60,000 nt of DNA, from assembly GCA_009746045.1 (NCBI GenBank), contig RPFO01000022.1, positions 2,887,443 to 2,947,442 on the forward strand. Reading direction: 5' to 3'. The translations under genes and the position numbers were made by a program. The notes beneath the pieces are model-generated. The model was not told the DNA's origin and did no database searches. It was given only the letters and a program-made list of their open reading frames with translations. This document shows, piece by piece, positions 16,131 through 24,536 of the stretch. Source of the DNA: Mesostigma viride (Eukaryota; Streptophyta; Mesostigmatophyceae; Mesostigmatales; Mesostigmataceae). Position 1 is the first letter of the stretch. The number at the start of each line of letters is the position of its first letter.

Positions 16131-17630
16131 CTACAGCTCGCCCACGGGCGTGTACGAGAACAGCGCCGTCGCCTTGTCCCGCAAGTTAGCCACCCTATTC
16201 TGAATAGCGGCAGCACCAGAGCGACCCGCGGAAGCGCAAGCCCGCACCACAGTGCTCCTCGCGAAGAAGCTGAACTCCCTCGCCATCGTAGCATAGTCCC
16301 GCCGGCGGTCCTCGGGCACCAGAGGAAGCAAGTCCCTCAAGACGTGCTCGTTCAGAGTCGCCAGAGCCAGCGCCTGCGTGCGCAACGCCGCGCGCTGGTC
16401 GATGCGAGCCGCCATCTCCGGAGACGAGGGCGCGATCTTGGCCAGGCAGGCGTCCACCGCGTCCCTCTCGGCCCTGACCGCCTTGCAGGTCCCCGCCAGC
16501 ACGCACGGCTGCCTCCACCCCTCCTCGATCTGGGCGTTGCGGATGTTCCTCCAGATGGCCTCCTGCTCCTTGTCCTCGGCCTTGTCGAGCGGCACCTTGG
16601 TGGGCATCTGCCCCCAGCACTTGGCGGGCGTGACCACCACGAGGGGGTAGACGAGCTTGGCCTCCTGCTCCGGGTCGATGTTCTCCACGCGCGCGGGCTT
16701 CCTGTCCTCCCCGGGCAGCAGGAGGAGCCTGTCGACCTTGTGCTGCTCGCCCGCCGGCGTGGGGAAGACCCTGGCTGCCGGGTTCCTCGTGAGCAGCGCC
16801 CTGACCTGCGCGGAGTGCTGCCTGGGCGCGTGAACGGGCACGTCCCTGTTGATGAGCACGTGGTTGGGGAGGATCTGCCTCGGCTGCTGCGGCTGCTGCG
16901 GCTGCGGCTGCGGCTGTGCGAGGACGGGGCTTCTGGCGGCCATGGCGGTCGCGGCGACTTGCATCCTGGCGAGGTTCTGCATCCCCTGCGCGAAGAGCTT
17001 GACTGGCGGCAGGAGCGGGGGCCCCGCGGGCCTGGGCACGACTTGGGGCAGCTTGGGCACGCCCACGACGGTCTGCGGGTTGCAGGGCACGCCCACGGCG
17101 ACGGAGATGACCGTCTTCGCTCTCTTTGCCGCCACCACCGCGGGCACGATGCGGTAAACGAGCTCCTTCCTCCCGTCCGGGTGCACGACCTCCATGGTGA
17201 CGGCTCCCTCCGGCAGCGAGAGGATGGGCGTGGGCGCAGGGGCCTGCGAAAGGGCTGGCGAAAGGGCCGGGGCGGGCAAAGGCGCGGGCGCCATCTCCAG
17301 GGGTCGTTTTGGCCTCTGCGCGTTGAGGTTGACGTTGACGTTGGCGTTTGCCTGCGTCTGCGTCTGCGGCTGCGTCTGCGTCTGCGTGGGCGCGGGCGTG
17401 GGCGCGGGCGTCTGCTTGTTGTTGTTGTTGTTTGCAGCCCCCGTGCCCGCCTGGACCGCCTTGATGACCTCGGGCACGATTTTGAGCGTGGCGAGCGCGG
17501 TGGCGGCCTCCTTCTCGTCGTCAGAGAGGTTCAGAGAGTGCATTTCCGGGATCGCAAGGAGTGCCTGATCCTTAGCCTTAGTCTGAGCCTGAGCCTGAGC
17601 GGCCTCGCACAAAACGGAGAAGGCGTCCAT
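16131..17630 (-). CDS. Large proline/glutamine-rich protein
   Basis: A 499-residue protein, intact, on a strongly GC-rich background. Residues 1-60 are helical. Residues about 70-150 are low-complexity (QTQTQPQTQTQANANVNVN, PAPALSPALSQAPAPTP). A short basic element follows (RAKTVIS), then a proline/valine-rich region with poly-Gln/Pro (QPQPQPQQPQQPRQ). The last 170 residues look folded and helical (EAIWRNIRNAQIEEGW, RDLLPLVPEDRRRDYATM). No family is recognised; low-complexity Gln/Pro tracts occur in transcriptional regulators and scaffold proteins. The GCCATAGCC box lies 21-29 bases upstream of its start, and it shares a divergent promoter with the gene at 18135. Confidence 0.7.
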   Translation of the reverse strand: MDAFSVLCEAAQAQAQTKAKDQALLAIPEMHSLNLSDDEKEAATALATLKIVPEVIKAVQAGTGAANNNNNKQTPAPTPAPTQTQTQPQTQTQANANVNVNLNAQRPKRPLEMAPAPLPAPALSPALSQAPAPTPILSLPEGAVTMEVVHPDGRKELVYRIVPAVVAAKRAKTVISVAVGVPCNPQTVVGVPKLPQVVPRPAGPPLLPPVKLFAQGMQNLARMQVAATAMAARSPVLAQPQPQPQQPQQPRQILPNHVLINRDVPVHAPRQHSAQVRALLTRNPAARVFPTPAGEQHKVDRLLLLPGEDRKPARVENIDPEQEAKLVYPLVVVTPAKCWGQMPTKVPLDKAEDKEQEAIWRNIRNAQIEEGWRQPCVLAGTCKAVRAERDAVDACLAKIAPSSPEMAARIDQRAALRTQALALATLNEHVLRDLLPLVPEDRRRDYATMAREFSFFARSTVVRACASAGRSGAAAIQNRVANLRDKATALFSYTPVGEL

Positions 17631-17650
17631 GTCTGTTGTGTAGGAGTGTT

Positions 17651-18030
17651 GGCTATGGCTGTTCGTTCGTTAGCTAGCTTGTGTGTGCGTGTGCGTCTGT
17701 GCGTGTTCCTTGCGCGTTGGAGTGCTTTTGTCCTTTCCCGTGGGTCTCGCGTGTGGTGGCTGGACCAATGGGCGCTCGGCGCGCGGTGGTCGTAACGGTC
17801 TTTCTGCCCCGCGTCCCGGCCTGTCCAATGGGCGTGCACGGGATCTCGTAACCGCCTGCGCGTGTCGTGTCCGTTCCGTCCTTCTCGGTCTACGAGTGGC
17901 GGCTGGCGGCCGGTGGTGACGCACGGGATCTCTTTCCGGATCCGCTGACAAGATCTCGTGGCGGGCCGCGGGAATCTTCTAGAAGTTTCCAGCCGGCGCG
18001 ACGCCATCCGTTTTCGTCCAATGGGAGCGC
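17651..18030. promoter_or_regulatory. Divergent promoter with CCAAT boxes and a four-unit heat-shock element
   Basis: The region lies between the gene starting at 17630 (minus) and that at 18135 (plus). At 17972-17989, GAATCTTCTAGAAGTTTC is a perfect four-unit heat-shock element: GAA-TC-TTC-TA-GAA-GT-TTC. CCAAT boxes lie at 17765, 17825 and 18018. The GCCATAGCC box of the minus-strand gene is at 17651-17659. Heat-shock factor and NF-Y type proteins are the known eukaryotic binders of such sites; binding here is inferred. Confidence 0.6.
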
Positions 18031-18134
18031 ACGGGAATCGAGGCCGGTCCGCGTAGAAAGTGCGTGGTCCCCTCGGACTTGGCCATCTCACTCACGCATC
18101 ACAGCTATCGTTCTTCCTTGCTTTCTTTCTGGCT

Positions 18135-19034
18135 ATGGCTTCCTCCGCCCGTTTCCTGTCTTGCAACAAGTGCAACCGGGCGTTCCCCGAGTCCCATTTC
18201 CTGTCCGCCCGCTTGGCGAACGGGTTCACGCTGGCGTGCCTTTCTTGCCGCGAAACTCAGAACAAGCAGGCCCGCCTTCGCAAGGCCCGCGCGAAGGAGA
18301 TGCAGCGGGACGAGGAGGAGGACTACGAGAACGTGCCCTCCTTCAGCTACAGCTCCTCTGAGGGCGGCTCCTCCGAGAAAGGGGATCAGGAGGAGGAGGT
18401 TTCCTCTGTTGTGGCCGCTGACGCCGTTTCCGAGTCGTCTTCTGACGCTGAGTCGGAGCCGGCTCGCCTCCCTTCTCCTCGCACTCCGTGCGCCCCTTGC
18501 ATGCCGGCTCCTTTCCGCCGCTGCCTTCGCGTGAAGGGCAAGAACCCGCACCTGCGCCCTCACGACGGGATGGGCGCTCGCGTGAAGGACAGCTCTCGCC
18601 GCGAGTTGCGCGGCTGCCGTCGCCGTCTGTCTCCCTACTTCCGCGGTTCTCCTCCCAAGTCTTCGGAGGCGCACGTGCAGGACGACGAGGTGCTAGGTTG
18701 GGGCGCCTTCGAGGGTCCCGTGAAGGATCTTTTGAGCGAGTCCCGCATCCAGCGCAGCGACCGCGAGATCCGCGAGGCTATCGATCTGATGGCCGCCGAG
18801 GAGGAGAAGTCTCTCGCTCCCGCCCCCGCTCCTTGCGCTCTGGAGGAGGAGGATATGTTTTCGGCGATGGGCCCCTTCCGCGTGGAGGACATGGACCTGG
18901 ACCTGGACTTGGAGCGTCTGGGCGAGGACCTTTTCTGCGACTTCCGTTTGGGCGCTCTTTCCTTGGAGGACATTGCTGGGCTCGAGAAGGTGGAGAAGGA
19001 GCGTTGGTTCCTCCCCTTCGAGCTGAAGAATTGA
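18135..19034 (+). CDS. Acidic zinc-finger protein (CxxC...CxxC N-terminus)
   Basis: A 299-residue protein from the ATG at 18135. Residues 9-37 form a compact two-CxxC finger: LSCNKCNRAFPESHF, then LACLSCRETQNKQARL, similar in layout to small GATA/Stc1-like fingers of eukaryotes. It continues into a basic helix (LRKARAKEMQR). A long acidic Ser/Glu region follows, then a basic Arg/Cys segment (CLRVKGKNPHLRPHDG, CRRRLSPYF) and an acidic Leu/Asp-rich C-terminus (EDMDLDLDLERLGEDLF) like an acidic activation domain. A transcription-regulator role is plausible but inferred. The sequence GGCTATGGC overlaps the start codon and is the reverse complement of the block's GCCATAGCC box. An AATAAA lies at 19091, 57 bases after the stop. 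Confidence 0.65.
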   Translation: MASSARFLSCNKCNRAFPESHFLSARLANGFTLACLSCRETQNKQARLRKARAKEMQRDEEEDYENVPSFSYSSSEGGSSEKGDQEEEVSSVVAADAVSESSSDAESEPARLPSPRTPCAPCMPAPFRRCLRVKGKNPHLRPHDGMGARVKDSSRRELRGCRRRLSPYFRGSPPKSSEAHVQDDEVLGWGAFEGPVKDLLSESRIQRSDREIREAIDLMAAEEEKSLAPAPAPCALEEEDMFSAMGPFRVEDMDLDLDLERLGEDLFCDFRLGALSLEDIAGLEKVEKERWFLPFELKN

Positions 19035-19160
19035 AGTCCTCGGGCCGTTGTTTTGCCCTTTCCACGGGGTTTGCTTGCCCCCATGTATGATAATAAAGTA
19101 CATTTCCTCCCATTTGATTGGCTCCAACTCATGTGCACTAGGTAGTTCCGCGGCCTCGCG

Positions 19161-20115
19161 TATCTGTACTAGGAATACTTGTAGTATACCATATCCGAAC
19201 TAGAAACGAAGTGACGCCATTGGTCGCTAGTAAAGTGGTGATGCTCTGAACAATAGCATCACCATCGTCCACGGGAAAAAGTGGTGACACTGGTGATGCT
19301 GTGTTTTTTTTCGAGGGGGTCAAATTATTTTTATGGCCAGCAAATATTGCGGAAATTGCATTACAGAGGTGCACCCACTATTGCAAAGTCCACGGGGCAA
19401 TCCTAATTGGGTAATTATCACACAATTACGCATATCTTTCCCGTGCATTTTGCAATAGTGTGATATGACCGTTGGGTTCAAAATTTTATGGTCAGCGATA
19501 GAGTATTTTTATATGACCGTTGGGTTCAAAATTTTATGGTCAGCGAGGGAGTATATTATTATTAATGCTGGCATATGTCAATATTTTATGGTCAGCGAGG
19601 GAGTATATTATTATTAATGCTGGCATATGTCAATATTTTATGGTCAGCGAGGGAGTATATTATTATTAATGCTGGCATATGTCAATATTTTATGGTCAGC
19701 GAGGGAGTATATTATTATTAATGCTGGCATATGTCAATATTTTATGGTCAGCGAGGGAGTATATTATTATTAATGCTGGCATATGTCAATATTTTATGGT
19801 CAGCGAGGGAGAGTAATTACATGTCAACCCCTGACAACTATTGCAATTATTGAATACACGTGTCACTCCATGATTGGACGTAATTATTTAATAATGCTTG
19901 GATTAGACTCAATAATGCATTTCGTCCAATATTTGCTGGCCATAAAAATAATTTGCCCCCCTTGAAAAAAAACACAGCATCACCAGTGTCACCACTTTTT
20001 CCCGTGGGCGGTGGTGATGCTATTGTTCAGAGCATCACCACTTTTTGTATCGTCCAATGGCGTTACTTGGATTCTAGTTCAACTAGATTCTACTTGTAGT
20101 ATTCAAGTACAGATA
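19161..20115. mobile_element. AT-rich inverted-repeat element with internal 52-bp repeats
   Basis: Left arm 19161-19349 and right arm 19927-20115 are imperfect inverted repeats of about 190 bases. The inner parts, such as CAGCAAATATTG and GTGGTGATGCTCTGAACAAT, are near identical; the outer parts diverge. The 577-base centre is AT-rich and contains direct repeats. It codes for nothing I can support. It sits between the 3' ends of two convergent genes. It could be a MITE-like non-autonomous transposon. The iteron-like repeats inside a large inverted repeat would also suit a replication origin. No target-site duplication is obvious. Confidence 0.6.
19467..19808 (+). repeat. Tandem array of 52-bp units
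   Basis: CAGCGAGGGAGTATATTATT begins units at 19541, 19593, 19645, 19697 and 19749 (exact 52-base period) and a partial one at 19801. A 48-base variant begins at 19493. The five full units are nearly identical, so the amplification is recent. Confidence 0.9.
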
Positions 20116-20183
20116 CGATACACTACAAGTAGCCAAGTTCAGGTGCCAACTTTCAGCCAATCAATGGCCAGCATGCAAGCCCT

Positions 20184-20981
20184 CTACTCCTCCTCGATAC
20201 GGGGAAGGCGGCCCTCGCGGCCAGACCCGCTCCTCCTGTACGTGCGCATCGCGCGGGAAGCGCCCTTCTTCACGCCTGGGACGGGCAGAGGGACCCTCGT
20301 TGGAGCCTGAGAAGGGGTCTTCTCGCGCATCTGCAGATCCACGCCCAGACGCTTCGAGCACGCCTCGATCAATGCGTTCGACTCGGCCAAGTGCTCCTCC
20401 AGACCCATCTTCATAGCGCGCGCGGCCACCAAGCAAGAAGGCTTGTGGCAAAAGAAATCCTCCAACTGGCACGCCTTCGTGCAATACCGCATCGTGAGGC
20501 AACGACCGCACTTGGGAAACTTCTTCCCCACGGGAGGCACGCGCTTGCAAGTGGCGCACCTCTTGGCCTCCACGTCGATCAAACGGCCCAGGGGGCACGA
20601 ATAAAGCGAACGGTGGTAGATCCCCCACAGCAGCGTGCTGTCACGCACTTGGATCTGCACGCACCCCAACTTCACTGCCATGGGCGCGTCGAACGCAACC
20701 GCGCCGCCCTTCGAAGCCATCGTGTCGAAACCGTACACGATGCGGAGGCAGTTCGCGTACTCTTTGAAACGCAGGGCCTCCACCACCGAGAAAAAGTCCG
20801 CCTTGCTCACGAACGCGGCCGCGGCGTTCAAAAGTTTCGCGCGCTCCCCCTCGTCCGGCTCCATCAGGGCCACGGTCAGCAGCTGCGTGCCCATCAGATC
20901 TTCCACCGGCCAAGAACCGCTGGGGTGCGTCAGAGAGACGCCGGAACCCACGCAGGCGTTCAAACCGATCAAACTACACAT
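20184..20981 (-). CDS. MYND-type zinc-finger protein
   Basis: A 265-residue protein from the ATG at 20981; an in-frame GTG lies a little upstream, but the ATG is preferred. The middle contains a MYND finger: CATCKRVPPVGKKFPKC, GRCLTMRYCTKACQ, then HKPSC, with the usual Trp before the last His replaced by Phe. MYND fingers mediate protein-protein contacts, often with proline-rich partners, and are abundant in some giant viruses. The N-terminal 140 residues are mixed helical (TMASKGGAVAFDAPMAVKLG). The C-terminus is basic and ends in an acidic tail. The GCCATAGCC box lies 26-34 bases upstream. Confidence 0.75.
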   Translation of the reverse strand: MCSLIGLNACVGSGVSLTHPSGSWPVEDLMGTQLLTVALMEPDEGERAKLLNAAAAFVSKADFFSVVEALRFKEYANCLRIVYGFDTMASKGGAVAFDAPMAVKLGCVQIQVRDSTLLWGIYHRSLYSCPLGRLIDVEAKRCATCKRVPPVGKKFPKCGRCLTMRYCTKACQLEDFFCHKPSCLVAARAMKMGLEEHLAESNALIEACSKRLGVDLQMREKTPSQAPTRVPLPVPGVKKGASRAMRTYRRSGSGREGRLPRIEEE

Positions 20982-21006
20982 GATTCCTCGCTCGCTGTCC
21001 ACTGCC

Positions 21007-21350
21007 GGCTATGGCTTCTGACCGCCACCCACGGCCGCGCACGCGACTTTACCGATCTCGCGGGACCCGAGAGCGCCGCGCCAAAAGGCCCGTGAGTCAG
21101 CACGAGGAACTTTCTAGAAGCGCCGCGCCGGACGCGGCCTTTCCGGTCCCGTGAGTCAGCACGCGGAACCGGACCGGAGTTTCTAGAAGCGCCGCGCCGG
21201 ACGCGGCCCACCCGTGGATGGACCAATCCCGTGCGTCCGCCGCCACCCGTGGAAAATCACAAAGACTGTGGACAGCCACGGGGAAGCCATCTCACGCAAG
21301 ACCAACCACCAAGCCAGAAAACAAACGCCTTCTCTTTTCACGACATAGCC
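21007..21350. promoter_or_regulatory. Divergent promoter with two heat-shock elements and a CCAAT box
   Basis: The region lies between the MYND gene (minus) and the zinc-ribbon gene (plus). GAACTTTCTAGAA at 21107-21119 is a perfect three-unit heat-shock element. A second site, TTCTAGAA, is at 21181-21188. Both are embedded in a repeated sentence (TTTCTAGAAGCGCCGCGCC), so the element has been tandemly duplicated. A CCAAT box lies at 21223. The GCCATAGCC box of the minus gene is at 21007-21015. The plus gene has CATAGCC directly abutting its ATG. Confidence 0.6.
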
Positions 21351-22460
21351 ATGGCCATCACCACGCGCTCCATGGCCTCCATGCGCAGGCGCTCCTCGCG
21401 CAAGCCGGTGCCAAAGCTGCGAGACGGATTCGTGCAGTTCATGGTGGGCGCCCACCTGGCCAGGAAGCAAGCGCCCCTCCGCAAGCGCAAAGCCGTCAAG
21501 GGATGCCGCCTCCGCTGCTGCGACCCCAACGCCGTCCTCTGCCCCTCCTCGCCTCTGCCGGAGGAGCGCGAGTACGGCATCACCGACCTGGTCCCCGACC
21601 CTGACGAGTCCGTGGCCCCCTTCGACTACGAGCAGGCCGTCAGAGACCACTACCCCTGCGACAAGTGCCACCAAAAGGGCCCGGACAGCATCTTGATGCG
21701 ACACAACCCCAGGAACAAGATGGGCTCCATGGACGACATCCTCTGCGAGGAGTGCCTCGTCTCCTGCATCAGCATCATCATGGACGAGGGCAGGGACTCC
21801 GAGTACCGCAAGAAGTACATGTCCCAGTGGATCAGGGTGCCCGTGCCCAAGCCGGAAACCAGCCGCCCGCTCGTCCCGCTGGAACAAGGGGGGCAGTACA
21901 GGTGCCGCGAGTGCAAGACCATGCCAAACAAGGTCGCCTTCCGCGTCCTGCACAAGGAGGGGGACACCGAGCCAGGGATCTACTGCGAGCCCTGCGTCAA
22001 CAGGCAGGTCGTGGCCATCATGCGCAAAGGAAACCACCAGGACTTCGACCCCATGGTCGCCAGCTGCGAGGACGTCCTGCGCCGCTTCAAGCTGGACGAG
22101 GACTTGGCGCGCATCTGCTCCTCCCTCGCCCCCTCCTACAACTTCCCCTACTACGACCAGTGGCCGCCCGCGAGGTGCGAGAGCTGCAAGCGCGAGTTCG
22201 AGCACCACGCCATGTCCGCCTACATGATGTACATCCCTCAGGAGGGCACCATGGGCGTGGCCTGCCACTTCTGCGCCAGGAACGTGCACAGGAAGGCCCT
22301 CATCAAGTTCGACGGATACAGCTTCGACAACCGCTTCAAGGCGTGGTACCAGGACGGAGAAAACAACAAGCTATCCGGGTTCGTAGCGCCCCTCACGGAC
22401 ATCACCACCCTCCTGGGCGTGCACGCCATCGGCGCCCCTGTGCCGGTCGACTACGATTAA
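21351..22460 (+). CDS. Protein with repeated CxxC zinc ribbons
   Basis: A 369-residue protein from the ATG at 21351 (MAITTRSMASMRRRSSRKP). The start is chosen because the basic N-terminus begins here and the upstream codons are promoter sequence. Three or more CxxC pairs are spaced to form zinc ribbons: YPCDKCHQKG with ILCEECLVSC, YRCRECKTMP with IYCEPCVNRQ, and ARCESCKREF with VACHFCARNV. The pairs resemble B-box/ZZ-like treble clefs, but I cannot assign a family. It is probably a DNA- or protein-binding regulator, like the other block B genes. A perfect inverted repeat follows its stop. Confidence 0.65.
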   Translation: MAITTRSMASMRRRSSRKPVPKLRDGFVQFMVGAHLARKQAPLRKRKAVKGCRLRCCDPNAVLCPSSPLPEEREYGITDLVPDPDESVAPFDYEQAVRDHYPCDKCHQKGPDSILMRHNPRNKMGSMDDILCEECLVSCISIIMDEGRDSEYRKKYMSQWIRVPVPKPETSRPLVPLEQGGQYRCRECKTMPNKVAFRVLHKEGDTEPGIYCEPCVNRQVVAIMRKGNHQDFDPMVASCEDVLRRFKLDEDLARICSSLAPSYNFPYYDQWPPARCESCKREFEHHAMSAYMMYIPQEGTMGVACHFCARNVHRKALIKFDGYSFDNRFKAWYQDGENNKLSGFVAPLTDITTLLGVHAIGAPVPVDYD

Positions 22461-22576
22461 ACAGCCTCATTGTATCAGTAGCCACAAGTGCACACATAGC
22501 CCAGCCCTCATCAATAGACAAGTCTCTGCCTGTAAATTATTAACTTGTAATGAAAAAACGATTCGTGCATGCCCAC

Positions 22577-22616
22577 ATCTCATGCAGTGCCACGGGACTT
22601 AGAAAAATCCCGTGGC
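22577..22616 (+). terminator. Hairpin downstream of the zinc-ribbon gene
   Basis: GTGCCACGGGA and TCCCGTGGCAC form an 11-base perfect stem with a loop of about ten bases, 110-155 bases after the stop codon. In some amoeba giant viruses transcripts end at such hairpins; that this one does so is an inference. Confidence 0.45.
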
Positions 22617-22639
22617 ACACAAAAGATAGGGGGGAACAT

Positions 22640-22734
22640 GGGGTCACCCTCGCGGAGCGTAGTAAGGGCCCGCAGGTGTGTTGACACGGGAAAATGGGGT
22701 TTACCCCCTTACTACAAAAACCCAAGGTGACCCC
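22640..22734. repeat. Nested inverted repeat at the left palindrome boundary
   Basis: The outer stem is GGGGTCACC (22640) with GGTGACCCC (22726). The inner stem is GTAGTAAGGG (22659) with CCCTTACTAC (22706). The 10.8-kb palindrome starts at 22712, inside the inner stem. Confidence 0.7.
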
Positions 22735-22989
22735 AAGGGTGGGCACCTGGGACACATGGATCCACGGGAAAATCATCACAAGTGGCCAGGGTGTGACAGT
22801 AGCCAGCCTAACATCACAATCCCGTGGGGGTGCATGGACATGTGTGCAATCCATTCATTATTATTCATAATAAAATCCAAGTACACATTGTGATGCCATG
22901 AAATGACTCAATGATGCAAACAGTGTCCATTGCTTTATTCATTTATTCAAAAACAGCTGTCCTTCATGAACTGTCAAGCCACCAAATGT

Positions 22990-23990
22990 CTACGTCTTCT
23001 TCTGGGCGGCCTGGGCGGCCATGCTCTCTGCGATTTGAGCGGGTGTGAACCCCATAGTCGCCATGTGGTTCAACATCCTCTGCAGGGTGTCTAGTCCAGC
23101 AGCAACTTGAGCGTTACTAGGGACAGGCTTGCTCCCTGAACCCTGCCCAGCTGCTGGCTTCTCCTGCCCAGCTGCTGGCTCCTCCACAGGAGTGACAGGT
23201 GCAGGCTTCTCCTCCTCGCTGGCGGGTGCAGTCTTCTTTCCAGCACTGGGTGCAGGCTTCTCCTCAGCACCGGCTGCAGTCTTCTGGGAAGGGACGGGGG
23301 TCTTCTTGATAGCGAATGACCTGTCCGCCGGGCTCGGCGTGATCTTTGTTAGCTTTACGCGTCGTCCCACCGGGGGGGACTTCATTGCCCTCTTTGAGGA
23401 GGGAGTGGATCCCTCCTCCTTCTTCACCACAACCTCCCATTGCATGGGAGGGGCTTCCTCGCCCACATCGACCACCTCCTGTCCCTGGAGACACTCCTCA
23501 TGCCGGACGTGCTCACGCCATGAATCACGCGCCATCTTGGCCGTCACCTTGTTGCCATTGCCGTTTCCAGGGCTCCCTCTGAAATTCTTGAGGAAATCGC
23601 GCATGCGCGCGTCATACTGAATATCGATTTTAGACATAGGGAGCCATGCCTGTGTCGCATCTGAAAACATGGTCTTGACGTGAAGCGAGCCTGCTTCGAA
23701 CTTGACTCCAGTAAACCTGTCGATTTTGCCATCGTCGAACTGCGTCTGAACACGCTCCTCCTCCTCGTCATCCTCATCTGACGAGGAGGAGGAGGAGACG
23801 ATGTCGGCATGTGTTGCCGCCCCCCCTGGATGGCCTTGGCCCTAGTGTTTCTCTTCGAAATGTCGTCTACTGTCTCCTGGAGTATATCTCCTACAGCGTG
23901 AAATAGAGCGGCGATCGGCAGCCGCTTCGCCTGCCTCACGTTATCCTTCATAATATCGCTATCCTTCATCGCACCTGGGCTATCGTTCAT
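22990..23990 (-). CDS. Acidic/Lys-Pro-rich hypothetical protein, frameshifted at a G run (left copy)
   Basis: About 333 residues if the two overlapping frames are one gene. The first frame (MNDSPGAMKDSDIMKDN, AALFHAVGDILQETVDDI) changes at the C7 run at 23820-23826 (G7 on the coding strand) into a frame with poly-Ser, then DEDDEEEE and a folded-looking segment (FEAGSLHVKTMFSDA, SKIDIQYDARMRDFLKNF). A disordered tail follows, with the repeat KPAAGQ and Ala/Pro/Lys composition, and it ends in a short helix (AQIAESMAAQAAQKKT). The same G7 is present in the mirror copy. So the frameshift is either real, a shared error, or a place where ribosomes or polymerase slip. An AATAAA follows the stop (minus strand, near 22945). 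Function unknown. Confidence 0.5.
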
Positions 23991-24536
23991 CGTGTCACTT
24001 CTCTTCTCGTTGCTTGATCAATTAATTTATTGCACGCATGCACGCCGCCTTTGATTCATTTTGTATATGTTTACCACCCCCAAAATTCGACAATTTGCCA
24101 AGTGGGCCGCCAGCCACCCCCTTACAATTCGTTCCAAGTTCAGAATGTACATTATATACGATTCTGATGCGTGATACTGCATTCGTACGGTGCAAGTACC
24201 ATATTCTGGCGTCGTACGGTGCAGTATAGGCGCGGGTCTGAATTCGGCGGTCCCGGACTTGAGAAAATTGCCTAAGTCCCAAACACTAAGGCGTATGGGC
24301 CTGCTACCTAAGTGCACAGGCCAAAGTACTTGTCCAAATTGTAATTAAATTATATATCCATGCAAGGCTTGATAAGCACATTGTTCGTGAATGTTTGCAT
24401 GCAAAAAACTTTTATTATTTCAATAAAATCATGAGTAAATATATGATAATGCACAAGGTCCCACGGGACTTGCCCTATACTGACTACCATGCGTGCTAGT
24501 GTACATCACAAATGACAAAGTCCTAGGGACTTGTCT
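23991..24536. other. AT-rich intergenic region
   Basis: This stretch lies between the start of the gene ending at 23990 and the 3' end of the gene at 24537. I see no supported gene. It contains two related copies of GTACGGTGCA(A/G)TA (24186-24228) and a hairpin GACAAAGTCC/GGACTTGTC at 24515-24536, just after the stop of the neighbouring gene. It also has CCCACGGGACTTG, which forms a smaller hairpin with CAAGGTCCC. Confidence 0.5.

Noticed and set aside
16344-17795. Long plus-strand open frame of 483 codons opposite the Pro/Gln-rich gene
   Set aside because: Arg/Leu/Gly-rich antisense shadow of a very GC-rich gene; the minus-strand frame has the promoter box and sensible composition.
19541-19808. 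CRISPR-like array
   Set aside because: The 52-base units are adjacent with no distinct spacers; this is a simple tandem repeat.
21183-22289. Minus-strand 368-codon frame opposite the zinc-ribbon gene
   Set aside because: His/Val/Leu-rich antisense artefact; the plus strand has regular CxxC pairs.
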